From Lujinxingia vulgaris (GTDB lineage: Bacteria; Myxococcota_A; Bradymonadia; Bradymonadales; Bradymonadaceae), in NCBI RefSeq assembly GCF_007997005.1, contig NZ_VOSL01000019.1, forward strand, positions 1-64,000: DNA of 64,000 nt, written 5' to 3'. The notes beneath the pieces were generated by a model. The model was given only the letters and a program-made list of their open reading frames with translations, was not told where the DNA came from and ran no database searches. How positions within the stretch are numbered: the first letter of the stretch is position 1; every line of letters starts with the position of its first letter. The translations under genes were made by a program, and so were the position numbers. This document shows positions 8,144 through 17,066 of this stretch, piece after piece.

Positions 8144-10527
8144 TGGCAGGCCTCACAGATCTCGGGGTTTTCCAGGGAACAGGCGATCGCCTCGCGCGAA
8201 GGCACCTCGACGGTCGTCTTGGTGATCCGCGTGGCCGGACGCGAGCGCAGGTAGTAGGTCGTCTTCAGGCCACGCTTCCAGGCATAGAGGTACATCGAGG
8301 AGAGCTGTCCCAGGGTGGGGCTCTCAATAAAGAGGTTGAGCGACTGGCTCTGGTCGATAAACGCGCCGCGATCGGCGGCCATCCCGATAAGCGAGCGCAT
8401 CGGGAGCTCCCAGGCCGTGCGATACACCTGCCGAAGCTCCTCGGGCAGCTCGTCGATAGCTTGCACCGAGCCCTCCGAGTTCTTGAGGCGAGCGCGCATC
8501 CGCTCATCCCAGAGTCCCAGCCTCTGGAGCTCGGCGACCAGGTAGCGGTTGACCTGAACAAAGTCCCCCGAGAGCGTCTCCCGCTTAAAGAGATTCGATA
8601 CCTGGGGCTCGATGCACTCGTAGCACCCGGCGATCGAGGCGATGGTTGCCGTCGGCGCGATCGCGCAGAGCAGCGAGTTTCGAAGCCCCACCTCCTGAAT
8701 CCGGGCCCGGAGCGCCTCCCAGCGCGCGGGCTCCTCGGGGCTCACACCCCACAGATCAAACTGCAGCTGCCCGCGCGCAGCCCGCGTCTCTTCAAACGCG
8801 GCGTGCGCCCCGTGAGCCTCGGCCAGATCGGCCGAGGTGGCGAGGGCATGGTAATAGATCTCCTCAGAGATCCGCTTCGAGATCGCCTGCGCCTTCGGGC
8901 TGTCGAAGGGAAGCTTCATCTGAAAAAACACATCCTGAAGCCCCATCAACCCCAGCCCCACCGGACGCCACCGATCATTGGACGCCGCCGTCGATGGGAT
9001 CGGGTAGTAGTTAAGGTCGATGACCCGATCCAGACCTACCACCGCGGTGCGCACCGACTGCGCAAGCTTGTCGTAATCGACCACCACCTCCCCCTGATCG
9101 TTTTTCAGGGTGTGCCTGGCGAGGTTGATCGAGCCCAGGTTGCAGACCGCTGTCTCCTTTGCAGAGCTCACCTCAATGATCTCGGTGCAGAGGTTGGAGA
9201 GGTGAACCCGCGCGCCCTCCTCGACAGTCTGATTGCAGGTCCGGTTGCTCGCGTCCTTAAAGGTCATCCACCCGTTGCCGGTCTGTGCCAGCGTTCGCAT
9301 CATCCGCCCGTAGAGATCTCGCGCACGCACCTCGCGCACCGCCAGCCCCTCCTTCTCAGCCTGCTCGTAGCGCCGATCAAACGCCTCCCCATAGAGATCC
9401 GGAAGCTCCGGCACCTCCTTCGGATCAAAGAGACTCCAGGATTCATCGGCCTCCACCCGTCGCATAAAGAGATCCGGGATCCAGTTGGCGATGTTCAGGT
9501 TGTGGGTGCGCGCGGCTTCATCGCCGGTGTTATCCCGTAGCTCCAGAAACTCCTCGATATCGGCGTGCCACGGCTCCAGGTACACGCAACACGCTCCCTT
9601 GCGCTTGCCCCCCTGATTGACCGCCGAGACCGACGCATCCAGCGTCTTAAGCCAGGGCACAATCCCGTTGGATCTTCCGTTGGTGCTCGCAATAAGAGAG
9701 CCCCGCGAGCGCACCCGATGAAACGCCGTGCCAATCCCACCCGAGAATTTTGAGAGCAGCGCGATGTCGGTATAGCGCTGGTAGATCGCTTCGAGCTCAT
9801 CGGCCGGGGAGTCGAGCAGAAAACAACTGGAGAGCTGCTCAAAACATGTGCCGGCGTTAAAGAGCGTCGGAGAGCTCGGCAGGTACTCCAGCCTGGAGAG
9901 CAGCGCGTAGAGCTTTTTGACCTGCGCCATATCCTCACTCAACGCGCACGCGATCCGCAGAAAGAAGTACTGCGGCTCCTCCATCACTCGCCGACTCTGT
10001 GGATGCCGCTGCAGGTAGCGATCGTAGAGTGTTTTGATCCCAAAATACTCAAAATATGCATCGCGGCTGCGATCGATGAGCGCGTCGAGCTCGTCGTGAT
10101 GGGCGTCGACAAAACCTTTGAGCCGCGCGTTGTAGCGCCCGACCTCATAGCCCCGCTCCACACAGCGCGAGAAGCTGGTGATCCCCTCGCTCTGCAGATC
10201 ATCCCCAATCCGCTGCGCCAGCAGCCGCGCGGCCAGCTTCGAGTACTGCGGCTCCTCCAACATCATCGACGAGGCGACCTGGATCGAGAGATCGTCGAGC
10301 TCCCGGGTCGACGCCCCATCAAATAGACCGCCGATCGTGCGCACCGCCACCCGCGTCGGATCCACGCGGCTCAGTCCGCCGGCGCAGCGGCCGATCGCGG
10401 CGACAATTCGCTCCAGGTCAACGCGTTCATAGCTGCCGTCGCGCTTGACGACACGCATCCCTCCCTCGTCTTTTCCCCCCTTAATCTCGTCGCTCTCTTC
10501 GGGCACTGTTGCTGAAGTGGTGGTCAT
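8140..10527 (-). CDS. nrdA: Ribonucleoside-diphosphate reductase, alpha (catalytic) subunit
   Basis: 795 residues. An N-terminal ATP-cone (about residues 24-110, starting MRVVKRDGSYERVDLERIV) gives allosteric activity control. The ten-stranded barrel follows, with GTCFEQLSSCFLLDSP (first redox Cys), the specificity-site region FSGGIGTAFHRVRSRGS, the active-site stretch HLSNLCTEIIEV (thiyl-radical Cys with Asn and Glu), and a C-terminal CxxC-like tail (ICEACQ) for reduction by thioredoxin or glutaredoxin. Together with NrdB it makes dNTP precursors aerobically and without B12. The start has GAGGGATGAGAG upstream. Expression should fall when cobalamin is abundant because of the riboswitch in its leader. 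Confidence 0.95.
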   Translation of the reverse strand: MTTTSATVPEESDEIKGGKDEGGMRVVKRDGSYERVDLERIVAAIGRCAGGLSRVDPTRVAVRTIGGLFDGASTRELDDLSIQVASSMMLEEPQYSKLAARLLAQRIGDDLQSEGITSFSRCVERGYEVGRYNARLKGFVDAHHDELDALIDRSRDAYFEYFGIKTLYDRYLQRHPQSRRVMEEPQYFFLRIACALSEDMAQVKKLYALLSRLEYLPSSPTLFNAGTCFEQLSSCFLLDSPADELEAIYQRYTDIALLSKFSGGIGTAFHRVRSRGSLIASTNGRSNGIVPWLKTLDASVSAVNQGGKRKGACCVYLEPWHADIEEFLELRDNTGDEAARTHNLNIANWIPDLFMRRVEADESWSLFDPKEVPELPDLYGEAFDRRYEQAEKEGLAVREVRARDLYGRMMRTLAQTGNGWMTFKDASNRTCNQTVEEGARVHLSNLCTEIIEVSSAKETAVCNLGSINLARHTLKNDQGEVVVDYDKLAQSVRTAVVGLDRVIDLNYYPIPSTAASNDRWRPVGLGLMGLQDVFFQMKLPFDSPKAQAISKRISEEIYYHALATSADLAEAHGAHAAFEETRAARGQLQFDLWGVSPEEPARWEALRARIQEVGLRNSLLCAIAPTATIASIAGCYECIEPQVSNLFKRETLSGDFVQVNRYLVAELQRLGLWDERMRARLKNSEGSVQAIDELPEELRQVYRTAWELPMRSLIGMAADRGAFIDQSQSLNLFIESPTLGQLSSMYLYAWKRGLKTTYYLRSRPATRITKTTVEVPSREAIACSLENPEICEACQ

Positions 10528-10721
10528 CTCTCATCCCTCGCTGCTCGGGTCATACGCGGGAACGACCAACCTCTTCAGAGCTCTCGGGTGCTGGACACAA
10601 AAGCTCCTCCAAAGTCGACCAGCGCTCCCGCGAGCGAAATGGGGCTTTTAGAAGCGTCGTAACGCTCACCTCTCTAAAAGCTCCCGAGTCGAACTGACGT
10701 GGGATGTCTCCCCGACGTCAG

Positions 10722-10910
10722 GCGCTGGCAGGTCTTCGGGCTCTTGAGCTCGCCATTGAAACATGGCTCCTACTGCCCACCGCTTCCCAGGCTTTTTAGC
10801 CCAGTGCCATTGGTGGGGGTCGTTCTCAAATACCGCTGCGGGGCAGCTCCGGAGTCGCACCGGATTCCCTCTTCGGCGTCGCGATCATCTCGCGACACAC
10901 CAGCACGCGA
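10722..10910 (-). promoter_or_regulatory. Cobalamin (B12) riboswitch upstream of nrdAB
   Basis: On the minus strand the leader contains the conserved cobalamin riboswitch pieces in order: GGAATCCGGTGCGACTCC, then GCTGCCCCGCAGCGGTAT (together 10830-10867), and further on AGCCCGAAGACCTGCCAG (about 10725-10742), the usual 3' block. Downstream, toward nrdA, two hairpins can form: CTGACGT paired with ACGTCAG (~10694-10721) and GCTTTTAGA paired with TCTAAAAGC (~10645-10682). These could be expression-platform elements. In this family, adenosylcobalamin binding normally lowers expression of the downstream gene. The outer boundaries are approximate. Confidence 0.9.
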
Positions 10911-11066
10911 ACTACATATAGGGGATACCCCCGGGGGTCAACCACATGATGTTGTGGATTGAAGGCATATTGGCGGCACGTGGGCTTAGACCATCAGCCT
11001 CCATATAGATGGGCGTTCCAGCGCGTGGCGACGCGTGAGTCTTTGCGGCGAGTCGTTTTGAAAAGA

Positions 11067-11134
11067 ACGACGCCCCCCTGGACTTCGGCCTTCACCATCA
11101 CGCGGGAAGAGCTCGAAAAGGAGGGGGGCGTTGT
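11067..11134 (-). terminator. Long-loop hairpin, possible terminator of the small gene
   Basis: AACGACGCCCCCCT pairs with AGGGGGGCGTTGT across about 42 bases. On the minus strand the second arm is followed by a T-rich stretch (TTCTTTTC). It lies about 60 bases past the stop of the small minus-strand gene at 11193. The large loop makes it a weak terminator call. Nothing else is visible in 10911-11066. Confidence 0.4.
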
Positions 11135-11192
11135 CTGATCATGGAGATGTTTCTGGCCTGCTCAGCGCGCTCCGCTGCTGCGCAGCCAGGGC

Positions 11193-11492
11193 CTAAAACT
11201 CCACCCGGTCGCCCGGGCGCAGGTTGCCGTCGTAGCCCGGATCGGCGTCTTTCTTCTGGCGCGCCTTGCGCGCGTTCCACGCCGCGCTCCCCAGAAAGGC
11301 CGGCGCGGCCACCACACATAAGGGGCACATCACCGTGCCAAAAGCCGCCAGCCCCGCCACGCTCAGCGCTCCCATCGCACCGCCAAAGAAGGTGTGCTCG
11401 CGCGCCCGGCGGCTGTACTCACACTCGGGCTCTTCGGCTCCCTTCACGTGGATCCTCGACCCGTCTTCATTCGTCGCGTTTCGCTTCACCAT
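11193..11492 (-). CDS. Small membrane protein of unknown function
   Basis: 99 residues from the ATG at 11492, chosen because AGGAGG lies 7 bases upstream; a longer reading frame would run into a family B repeat. The N-terminal ~40 residues are polar and carry two Cys-free charged patches and ECEYSRRAREH. A hydrophobic stretch follows (FFGGAMGALSVAGLAAFGT, then VMCPLCVVAAPAFLG), which could be one or two membrane spans with a CPLC motif inside. The tail is basic then acidic (KARQKKDADPGYDG). It stands alone facing away from oriC. The family is not recognised. Confidence 0.6.
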   Translation of the reverse strand: MVKRNATNEDGSRIHVKGAEEPECEYSRRAREHTFFGGAMGALSVAGLAAFGTVMCPLCVVAAPAFLGSAAWNARKARQKKDADPGYDGNLRPGDRVEF

Positions 11493-11523
11493 CTCTGCCT
11501 CCTCATACCGCACCTTGTCATAT

Positions 11524-11569
11524 CCGAACGCAGCCAGGGCGATGCCTGACGGCGTCCTGGGGCGCTCGA
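11524..11569 (-). repeat. Family B minimal palindromic copy
   Basis: Only the two inverted ends are present, CGAACGCAGCCAGGGCGATG and GGCGTCCTGGGGCGCTCG, separated by a few bases. The ~60-base middle of the longer copies is missing. It lies just upstream of the small membrane protein gene. Confidence 0.7.
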
Positions 11570-11594
11570 CACCCCACACGCAGCTCTCACTGAG

Positions 11595-12138
11595 AAAACA
11601 ACGCCCACCCCACGAACCTTCCGCTACGCATCCTCACGTGTTCACAGACTTCTTGCCCTCAACAACTCACCCGACTCCCCTGAACAAAACACCCTCATTT
11701 AAAATAAATGATCCATTTACGATCGACCCTGGACAAAAGAGGCTGTGGAAAACTCTGTGAGAAACCCTGTGTTTAAGCTGTTAATCCACATTTGGAAAAC
11801 CTGGGGCCTACGTCGCGCTCAGACTCTCCCCAGAGCTCCCACACACTTTCCCCGATCCGAATGTGGATAAATAGTCGAAGTATTTTGGCCCTTTAGCGCA
11901 CCTCTCCACATTTCCACAGGCCCTACTTCTTCTACGTACCTCAAACACACCAAACCTTTTTTGTCTTTTGGTAGAAGATCCGTGTCTGTGGAAAACTCCC
12001 GGACCTCGAAGGGGCGCAAGCTCGCGAGTTACAAGGGCGATTGCCACTTGAAACCCTCTCCAACCTGTGGTGGATTGTCAGGGCTTACGAGCCGGGAAAT
12101 TTATAAAGAACCCAAACCTCTCCGCGGAGACGCGCTCC
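11595..12138. other. Candidate chromosomal origin region (oriC)
   Basis: This non-coding stretch before dnaN contains a perfect DnaA box TGTGGATAA (11862-11870). Single-mismatch versions are TGTGGAAAA at 11744-11752 and 11987-11995, and TAATCCACA at 11782-11790. Looser CTCTCCACA and ATTTCCACA lie at 11902-11918. An AT-rich patch (CATTTAAAATAAATG, about 11696-11710) could be the unwinding element. Position next to dnaN-recF is typical for bacterial origins, although dnaA itself is not adjacent. Confidence 0.7.
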
Positions 12139-13263
12139 ATGAAGATTCGCATTTCCAGCAAGACGCTCACCGACGAGCTCTTCAAACTTCAAGGCGTCGT
12201 CAGCCACCGCAGCACGCTGGCCATTCTGTCCAACGCGCTCCTGGTGGCCGAGGGCAACACGCTGACCCTGCATGCCACCGACCTGGACATCTCCGTGTCC
12301 ACCTCCTGCGAATGCGAGGTGCTGGAGCCGGGCAAGGTCACCCTGCAGGCCCGCAGCCTCTTCGACATTGTCAAAAACCTCGAAGAAGACACCCTCTCGC
12401 TGGAGACCGAGGAGAACCACTGGGCCAAGCTCAAGAGCGGTAACGTCAACTGCCGCATCGTCGGCACCCACGCCGATGAGTTCCCGCACCTGCTCGACAT
12501 CGCCGGGGTGGAGCTCTTCCCGATTGGCACCCGTCGCCTGCTCGACATGATCGAGAAGACCCTCTTCAGCGTCTCCACCGACGACGCCCGCGCCAACCTC
12601 ACCGGTGCCTTCTTCAAGGTCACCAACGAGAAGACGCTTCTGATGGTCTCCACCGACGGCCACCGCCTCTCGAAGATCGAGACGAAGCCCGAAGAATTCG
12701 ACGCCGGCGGCGACATCCCCTCCGCGCTCAACAAAGGCATCATCATCCCCCGCAAAGGGCTCGCCGAAATCAAACGCACCGTCGATGCGAAGAGCGATGA
12801 GCTCAGCTTTGGCATCATCGACAACAACATCGTCTTTAAGAGCGGCCCGATGAGCCTCTCGGTGCGCCTGATCGAGGGCAGCTTTCCCGACTTCACCCAG
12901 GTTCTGCCGAAAGAGAGCGAGCACCGCGCCATCGTCGAAAAAGACGTCTTCCAGCAGGCGCTCAAGTTCGTGAGCCTCTTCGCCAGCTCCAAGACCAACA
13001 ACGTGCGCATCTCGCTGAGCGACGACGGCCTGGAGCTCTACGCCTCCGACCCCGACCGCGGCGAAGCCACCAAAGTCGTCCCGATGCAGTACAGCGGCCA
13101 GGCCGTCAAAGCCGGCTTCAACTACCGCTACCTCAACGACGTCGTCAGCGCGCTGGACGGCTCCGAGGTCTCCATCGAGATCATCGACACCCTCTCCCCC
13201 ACCCTCATCCGCGACACCCAGCGCGACGAGATGCTCTTCGTCGTCATGCCCATGCGCCTCTGA
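12139..13263 (+). CDS. dnaN: DNA polymerase III beta sliding clamp
   Basis: 374 residues, usual beta clamp length. It forms the ring that tethers polymerase III to DNA and recruits repair and initiation-control proteins. The start MKIRISSKTLTDELFKLQGVV is the standard N-terminus; an upstream in-frame extension has no support. Three repeated clamp domains are visible, with GTHADEFPHL, DGHRLSKIE and the characteristic C-terminus RDEMLFVVMPMRL. It is the first gene after the candidate origin and is followed 176 bases later by recF, the classical order. Confidence 0.96.
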   Translation: MKIRISSKTLTDELFKLQGVVSHRSTLAILSNALLVAEGNTLTLHATDLDISVSTSCECEVLEPGKVTLQARSLFDIVKNLEEDTLSLETEENHWAKLKSGNVNCRIVGTHADEFPHLLDIAGVELFPIGTRRLLDMIEKTLFSVSTDDARANLTGAFFKVTNEKTLLMVSTDGHRLSKIETKPEEFDAGGDIPSALNKGIIIPRKGLAEIKRTVDAKSDELSFGIIDNNIVFKSGPMSLSVRLIEGSFPDFTQVLPKESEHRAIVEKDVFQQALKFVSLFASSKTNNVRISLSDDGLELYASDPDRGEATKVVPMQYSGQAVKAGFNYRYLNDVVSALDGSEVSIEIIDTLSPTLIRDTQRDEMLFVVMPMRL

Positions 13264-13439
13264 TCTTTTCGATTAGGGTTTTTCAATTAAGGGAGTTGTT
13301 CCGAATCTGGAAGCTTCCTGAGTAAATGAATTAGCGCGCGCCTCCGACGACCTTCGCCGGGGGCGTTCGCGTTTTCTGCTCAGGGCATCAGCGCTCTCTT
13401 TGAATCCACTCGCCACATCACCCCCGAGATGTCTTAACG

Positions 13440-14588
13440 ATGCTTCTGGAAGCCCTTCGACTGCGCGATTTTCGCAACCTGCAGCACGTGATGTTGACGC
13501 CCAACCCGCGTTTTAACGTGATTGCCGGTCCCAACGGTCAGGGCAAAACCAACCTCCTGGAAGCCATCTACCTCTTGAGCGCGGTGAAGAGCTTTCGGCC
13601 CGGCACGACCAACCGCGCGCTGATTCATTTCGAGCGCACCGAGGCCACCCTGGAAGCCCGCGTGGAGCGCGGAGGCCACGAGCGCCTGGTGCGCCTGGAG
13701 ATCTCCGAGCGCGGCAAGAAGGTGTTTTTGAATGAGGGGCAAGTCCGCAATATCTCGGACTTTTTCGGCACCCTGAACGTCGTGATCTTCGGGCCGGATG
13801 ACATCGGCATTCTGCGCGGCTCACCCTCGGAGCGGCGGCGTTTTATGGACCGCGCCATCTTCAACGCCCACCCCGCTTTTGGCACCGAATCCACCCACTA
13901 CGAGGATGTGCTCAAGCACCGCAACGCGCTCTTAAAAGAGCCGCGTCAGGACGCCGCCCTGCGTGCGGTCTACGACGAGCAGCTCATCACCTACGGCGCC
14001 CAGATCCTGCGCCGTCGCCTGGACTTCATCACCCACTTTCGACCCGTGCTCACCCGCACCTTCGCGACGATCTTTGACCCCTCGCTCGCTGCCGACCTGC
14101 GCTACGCCCCGAGCTGGCTTGAGGAGGGGGACGAGCGCTTCGATGAGGCCGAGGCCTTAAGCTCCCCGCAGTACCTGGAGCGTGCCCTGGAACAGGCCTT
14201 AAGGCGCACCGAGCGGGACGAGCGCGAGCGCGGCTACACCCTGATCGGCCCCCACCGCGACGACCTCCACACCACGCTCGGCGGCCACGACGTGCGCACC
14301 TTTGGCAGCCAGGGCCAGACCCGCGCCTTCGTGCTCGCCATGAAGATCGCCGAGATCACCTACCTGGAAGAGCGCTACCATTTTGCGCCCATCCTCCTGC
14401 TCGACGACGTCTCCAGCGAGCTCGACCGAGAGCGTAACCGCCTGCTCTTCGACTTTCTGCGCGCCCGCACTCAGGGGCAGGTCTTCATCACCACCACCCA
14501 CCGCGATTTTATTCTGCTCGACCAGAATTTGAGTATTTTTGACGTGCAGGGCGGTCAGGTCATCGAGCGTGTCTCGGACGACGCGTGA
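13440..14588 (+). CDS. recF: DNA replication and repair protein RecF
   Basis: 382 residues. SMC-like ATPase that loads RecA at single-strand gaps. The Walker A motif GPNGQGKTN is at residues 30-38, the ABC signature region GSQGQTRAF near residue 285, and the Walker B segment LLLDDVSSELD near residue 320. The N-terminal LRLRDFRN is typical of the family. It starts with ATG at 13440 with little Shine-Dalgarno upstream. The usual gyrB neighbour is not next; instead a 42-bp repeat array follows. Confidence 0.95.
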   Translation: MLLEALRLRDFRNLQHVMLTPNPRFNVIAGPNGQGKTNLLEAIYLLSAVKSFRPGTTNRALIHFERTEATLEARVERGGHERLVRLEISERGKKVFLNEGQVRNISDFFGTLNVVIFGPDDIGILRGSPSERRRFMDRAIFNAHPAFGTESTHYEDVLKHRNALLKEPRQDAALRAVYDEQLITYGAQILRRRLDFITHFRPVLTRTFATIFDPSLAADLRYAPSWLEEGDERFDEAEALSSPQYLERALEQALRRTERDERERGYTLIGPHRDDLHTTLGGHDVRTFGSQGQTRAFVLAMKIAEITYLEERYHFAPILLLDDVSSELDRERNRLLFDFLRARTQGQVFITTTHRDFILLDQNLSIFDVQGGQVIERVSDDA

Positions 14589-14632
14589 TTACCCCGACCG
14601 AAGAAACCCTCGTACCGCTCAATACGATGGTC

Positions 14633-15150
14633 CGAAGCGAGCGACGCGGCTTTCACCGGTTGAAACACCCCTGTCGAAGTGAACGACGCGGCCTTCGCCG
14701 GTTAAAACACCCGTGTCGAAGCGAACGACGCGACCTCCGCCGGTTGAAATAGCCTTCGTGAAGCGAGCGAGAAGGTCTCCGCTGGTTGAAATAGCCTTCG
14801 CCAGGCGAGCGTGATGGCTTTCGCCGGTGAACATAGCTTTCACGAAGCGAATCGCATGCCTTTCGCCGGATAAAAGAGGTGTTACGAAGCAAGTGACGCC
14901 CCTGTTTGAAACGCAACGAGCCCCGTCGAAGGGAATGGCGTGGCTCGTTCATCCGGCGAGACACGCGTCGAAGGGAATCCCTCACCTCTTTTAGACGGGC
15001 CATGACGCGTTGAGCGCTTTGACAAAGGTGCTTCAACCGGCGGACACCTCGACACAGCGAATGTCAGGGCGCGTTCAAAACGAAATCACGTGCCGGACTG
15101 CCCGACACTGCTATTTTAATTTAAAACCATCGCGTCGAAGCGCATCGAAT
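14633..15150. repeat. 42-bp tandem repeat array between recF and the RNA methyltransferase
   Basis: The word CGAAGCGA or a close variant begins at 14633, 14675, 14717, 14759, 14801, 14843 and 14885: seven copies at exactly 42 bp. Decaying copies follow at 14926, 14969, ~15050 and 15135. Each unit continues like ACGACGCGGCCTTCGCCGG then TTGAAA. The minus strand stays open from 15036 to 14653 and would encode a 14-residue Arg-rich repeat (such as RRRPRRSLRQGCFN), but no ribosome binding site or family supports a real protein. Confidence 0.9.
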
Positions 15151-15197
15151 AAGGCGATCGACGCTTTTGAGCCTCAACGCCTGAAGAGAGCAAAACC

Positions 15198-16724
15198 ATG
15201 ATTCTGGAGCTTAGCCGGGGATTTCGACACGGCGACGAGGTCGAGCTGACCATCGACAAAATGAACGAGCGGGGCCTGGGCGTCGCCTTTGTCGAGACGG
15301 TCATCGGCCCGCAGAAGATGGAGAAGCGCTACGAGGTCTTTGTGCGCAAGGCCATCCCCGGCGACCGGGTGCGCGTGCGCATCGACAAGACGCGCCGCAA
15401 GCGCGCCTCGGCCACCCTGCTGGAGATCCTGGAGCCCTCGTCGCTGCGCATCGAGCCCCGCTGCCGCCATTTTGGCACCCGCGAAGAGGCCGGTAAGGGC
15501 TGCGGCGGCTGCACCCTGCAGTCGATGCGCTACCGCCATCAGCTCGCCATCAAAGAGCGTCTGATCAAAGAGAATTTTCAGCGCGTGGGCCTCGATCCCG
15601 GCCTGGTGCTGCCGCTCAAAGGCATGGAGGAGCCCTGGTACTATCGCAACAAGATGGAGTTCACCTTTGGCGACGACGCCGAGCGCCACTTCGCGCTGGG
15701 GCTCTACCCCTCGGGCTACAAGTTCGAGATCCTTCATGTGCAGGAGTGTCACCTGCAGTCGGAGTTCGTCTCGCGTTTTGTGCCGGCGATGGGAAGTTTC
15801 TGCGCCTCGGTGGGGCTGGAGCCCTACCACAGCCGCCGCGATGAGGGGTGGCTGCGCAACCTCACGATCCGCGAGGGCAAACGCACCGGTGAGGTGATGG
15901 TGGAGCTGATGACCAGCCCGGCGACGGAGGTGCGCCTGGGGGAGGAGGCGGTCGATGCGGAGCAGGCCGCGCGCGCGGTGATGCAGGAGGCCCAACGCCT
16001 GGCCTCGGAGCTCGGGCGGCCCGTCACCTCCTTCTACTGGTCGCGCTACATCGCCGAGAAAGGCAGCCCCACGCGCATCGAAGAGACGTTGCTCGCCGGC
16101 GCCCCCGTCTTGAGCGAGGAGATGCACCTGCCGGGAGAGCAAAGGTTGCGTTTTGAGATTCATCCCCGGGCGTTTTTTCAGCCGAATACTCTGCAGGCCG
16201 AGCAGCTCTACACCGAGGTCATCGAGCGCGCCGGGTTGCTCGACGCCGACAACCCCCGTCGCCCCAAAACCGTGCTCGACCTCTACTGCGGCACCGGCAC
16301 CATCGGTCTCTGCCTCTCGCCATACGCCGAGCGCGTGTTGGGCATTGAGCTGCAGCCCGACGCCGTCGACAACGCGCGCAAAAACGCCGTCGACAATGGC
16401 ATCGATAACGCCTCCTTCTTTGTGGGCGATGTGGGCAAGGTGCTCGCCAGCCCCGAGTTCATCAAGGCCCGCGGCGACGCCATCGACCTGGTGGTGGTCG
16501 ACCCGCCGCGCTCCGGGCTTTTTGACCAGGCCATTGAGCAGATTCTGGAGATTGCCGCCCCCACGCTGGTCTACGTCTCCTGCAACCCCAAAACTCTGGC
16601 CGACAACCTCGTCGCCCTCACCGAAGGCGGCTACCAGCTGGAGGTGGTGCAGCCGGTCGACCTCTTCCCGCAGACCTACCACGTGGAGAACGTCGCGCTT
16701 TTAACGCGTAAACCTTCACCCTGA
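15198..16724 (+). CDS. rlmD: 23S rRNA (uracil-C5)-methyltransferase, RlmD/RumA family
   Basis: 508 residues. SAM-dependent enzyme that makes 5-methyluridine in rRNA. An N-terminal TRAM domain (about 1-75) binds RNA. The iron-sulfur cluster ligands appear as Cys89, Cys102, Cys105 (GKGCGGCTLQ) and Cys184 (VQECHLQ). The first gap is longer than in E. coli RumA (12 against 5 intervening residues). The methyltransferase part has FFQPNTLQAEQLY, the SAM loop VLDLYCGTGTIGL, VVDPPRSGL and the catalytic Cys462 in VYVSCNPKTL. It could instead act on tRNA (TrmA-type activity), since paralogues in this family are hard to separate by sequence. Confidence 0.88.
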   Translation: MILELSRGFRHGDEVELTIDKMNERGLGVAFVETVIGPQKMEKRYEVFVRKAIPGDRVRVRIDKTRRKRASATLLEILEPSSLRIEPRCRHFGTREEAGKGCGGCTLQSMRYRHQLAIKERLIKENFQRVGLDPGLVLPLKGMEEPWYYRNKMEFTFGDDAERHFALGLYPSGYKFEILHVQECHLQSEFVSRFVPAMGSFCASVGLEPYHSRRDEGWLRNLTIREGKRTGEVMVELMTSPATEVRLGEEAVDAEQAARAVMQEAQRLASELGRPVTSFYWSRYIAEKGSPTRIEETLLAGAPVLSEEMHLPGEQRLRFEIHPRAFFQPNTLQAEQLYTEVIERAGLLDADNPRRPKTVLDLYCGTGTIGLCLSPYAERVLGIELQPDAVDNARKNAVDNGIDNASFFVGDVGKVLASPEFIKARGDAIDLVVVDPPRSGLFDQAIEQILEIAAPTLVYVSCNPKTLADNLVALTEGGYQLEVVQPVDLFPQTYHVENVALLTRKPSP

Positions 16725-16738
16725 GATGTTCGAGCGGG

Positions 16739-16919
16739 GAGGCGCACCCACCGCAATCGCAAAGCGGGTGCCCACCACCCGCCACCGTAGGGGGACCCCT
16801 TGTGGGTCCCCGCCCTGGGAGTTCCGGAGGGGCACAAGACCCCTCCCTACGGATTGGGTGGGTTTTCCATAAAAAAACCTTGTGGGAATTTGCGATTGCC
16901 CTGGAGGCGCACCCACCGC
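16739..16919. repeat. Intergenic direct and inverted repeats
   Basis: GGAGGCGCACCCACCGC occurs at 16739-16755 and 16903-16919. GCAATCGCAAA (16753-16763) is matched in inverse by TTTGCGATTGC (16889-16899). A strong hairpin GGGGACCC/GGGTCCCC lies between them (16791-16811). The arrangement resembles a small palindromic element of about 180 bp with no coding content. The rest of the 16725-17066 gap shows nothing else. Confidence 0.6.
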
Positions 16920-17066
16920 GGCTTTGCGGCGCGCCCGGGCGCTGGTAGCGTGGGCGCTCGCCAGGCAGCTCGCGTCGCTTGAGTCTGCGTGGCCGAAGAG
17001 GCCCCGAGAACTCGCCAGCGCGACGGTTTTGGTGGGAGTGGAAACGTTGATGAAGATGAGGTCGCT

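Noticed and set aside
14653-15036. Arg-rich 127-residue protein on the minus strand over the 42-bp array
   Set aside because: The frame is open because the repeat period is a multiple of three. No start signal, family or codon pattern supports it, so only the DNA repeat is listed.
16791-16811. Rho-independent terminator behind rlmD
   Set aside because: GGGGACCC/GGGTCCCC forms a good stem but no T run follows, and it sits inside a larger repeat structure.
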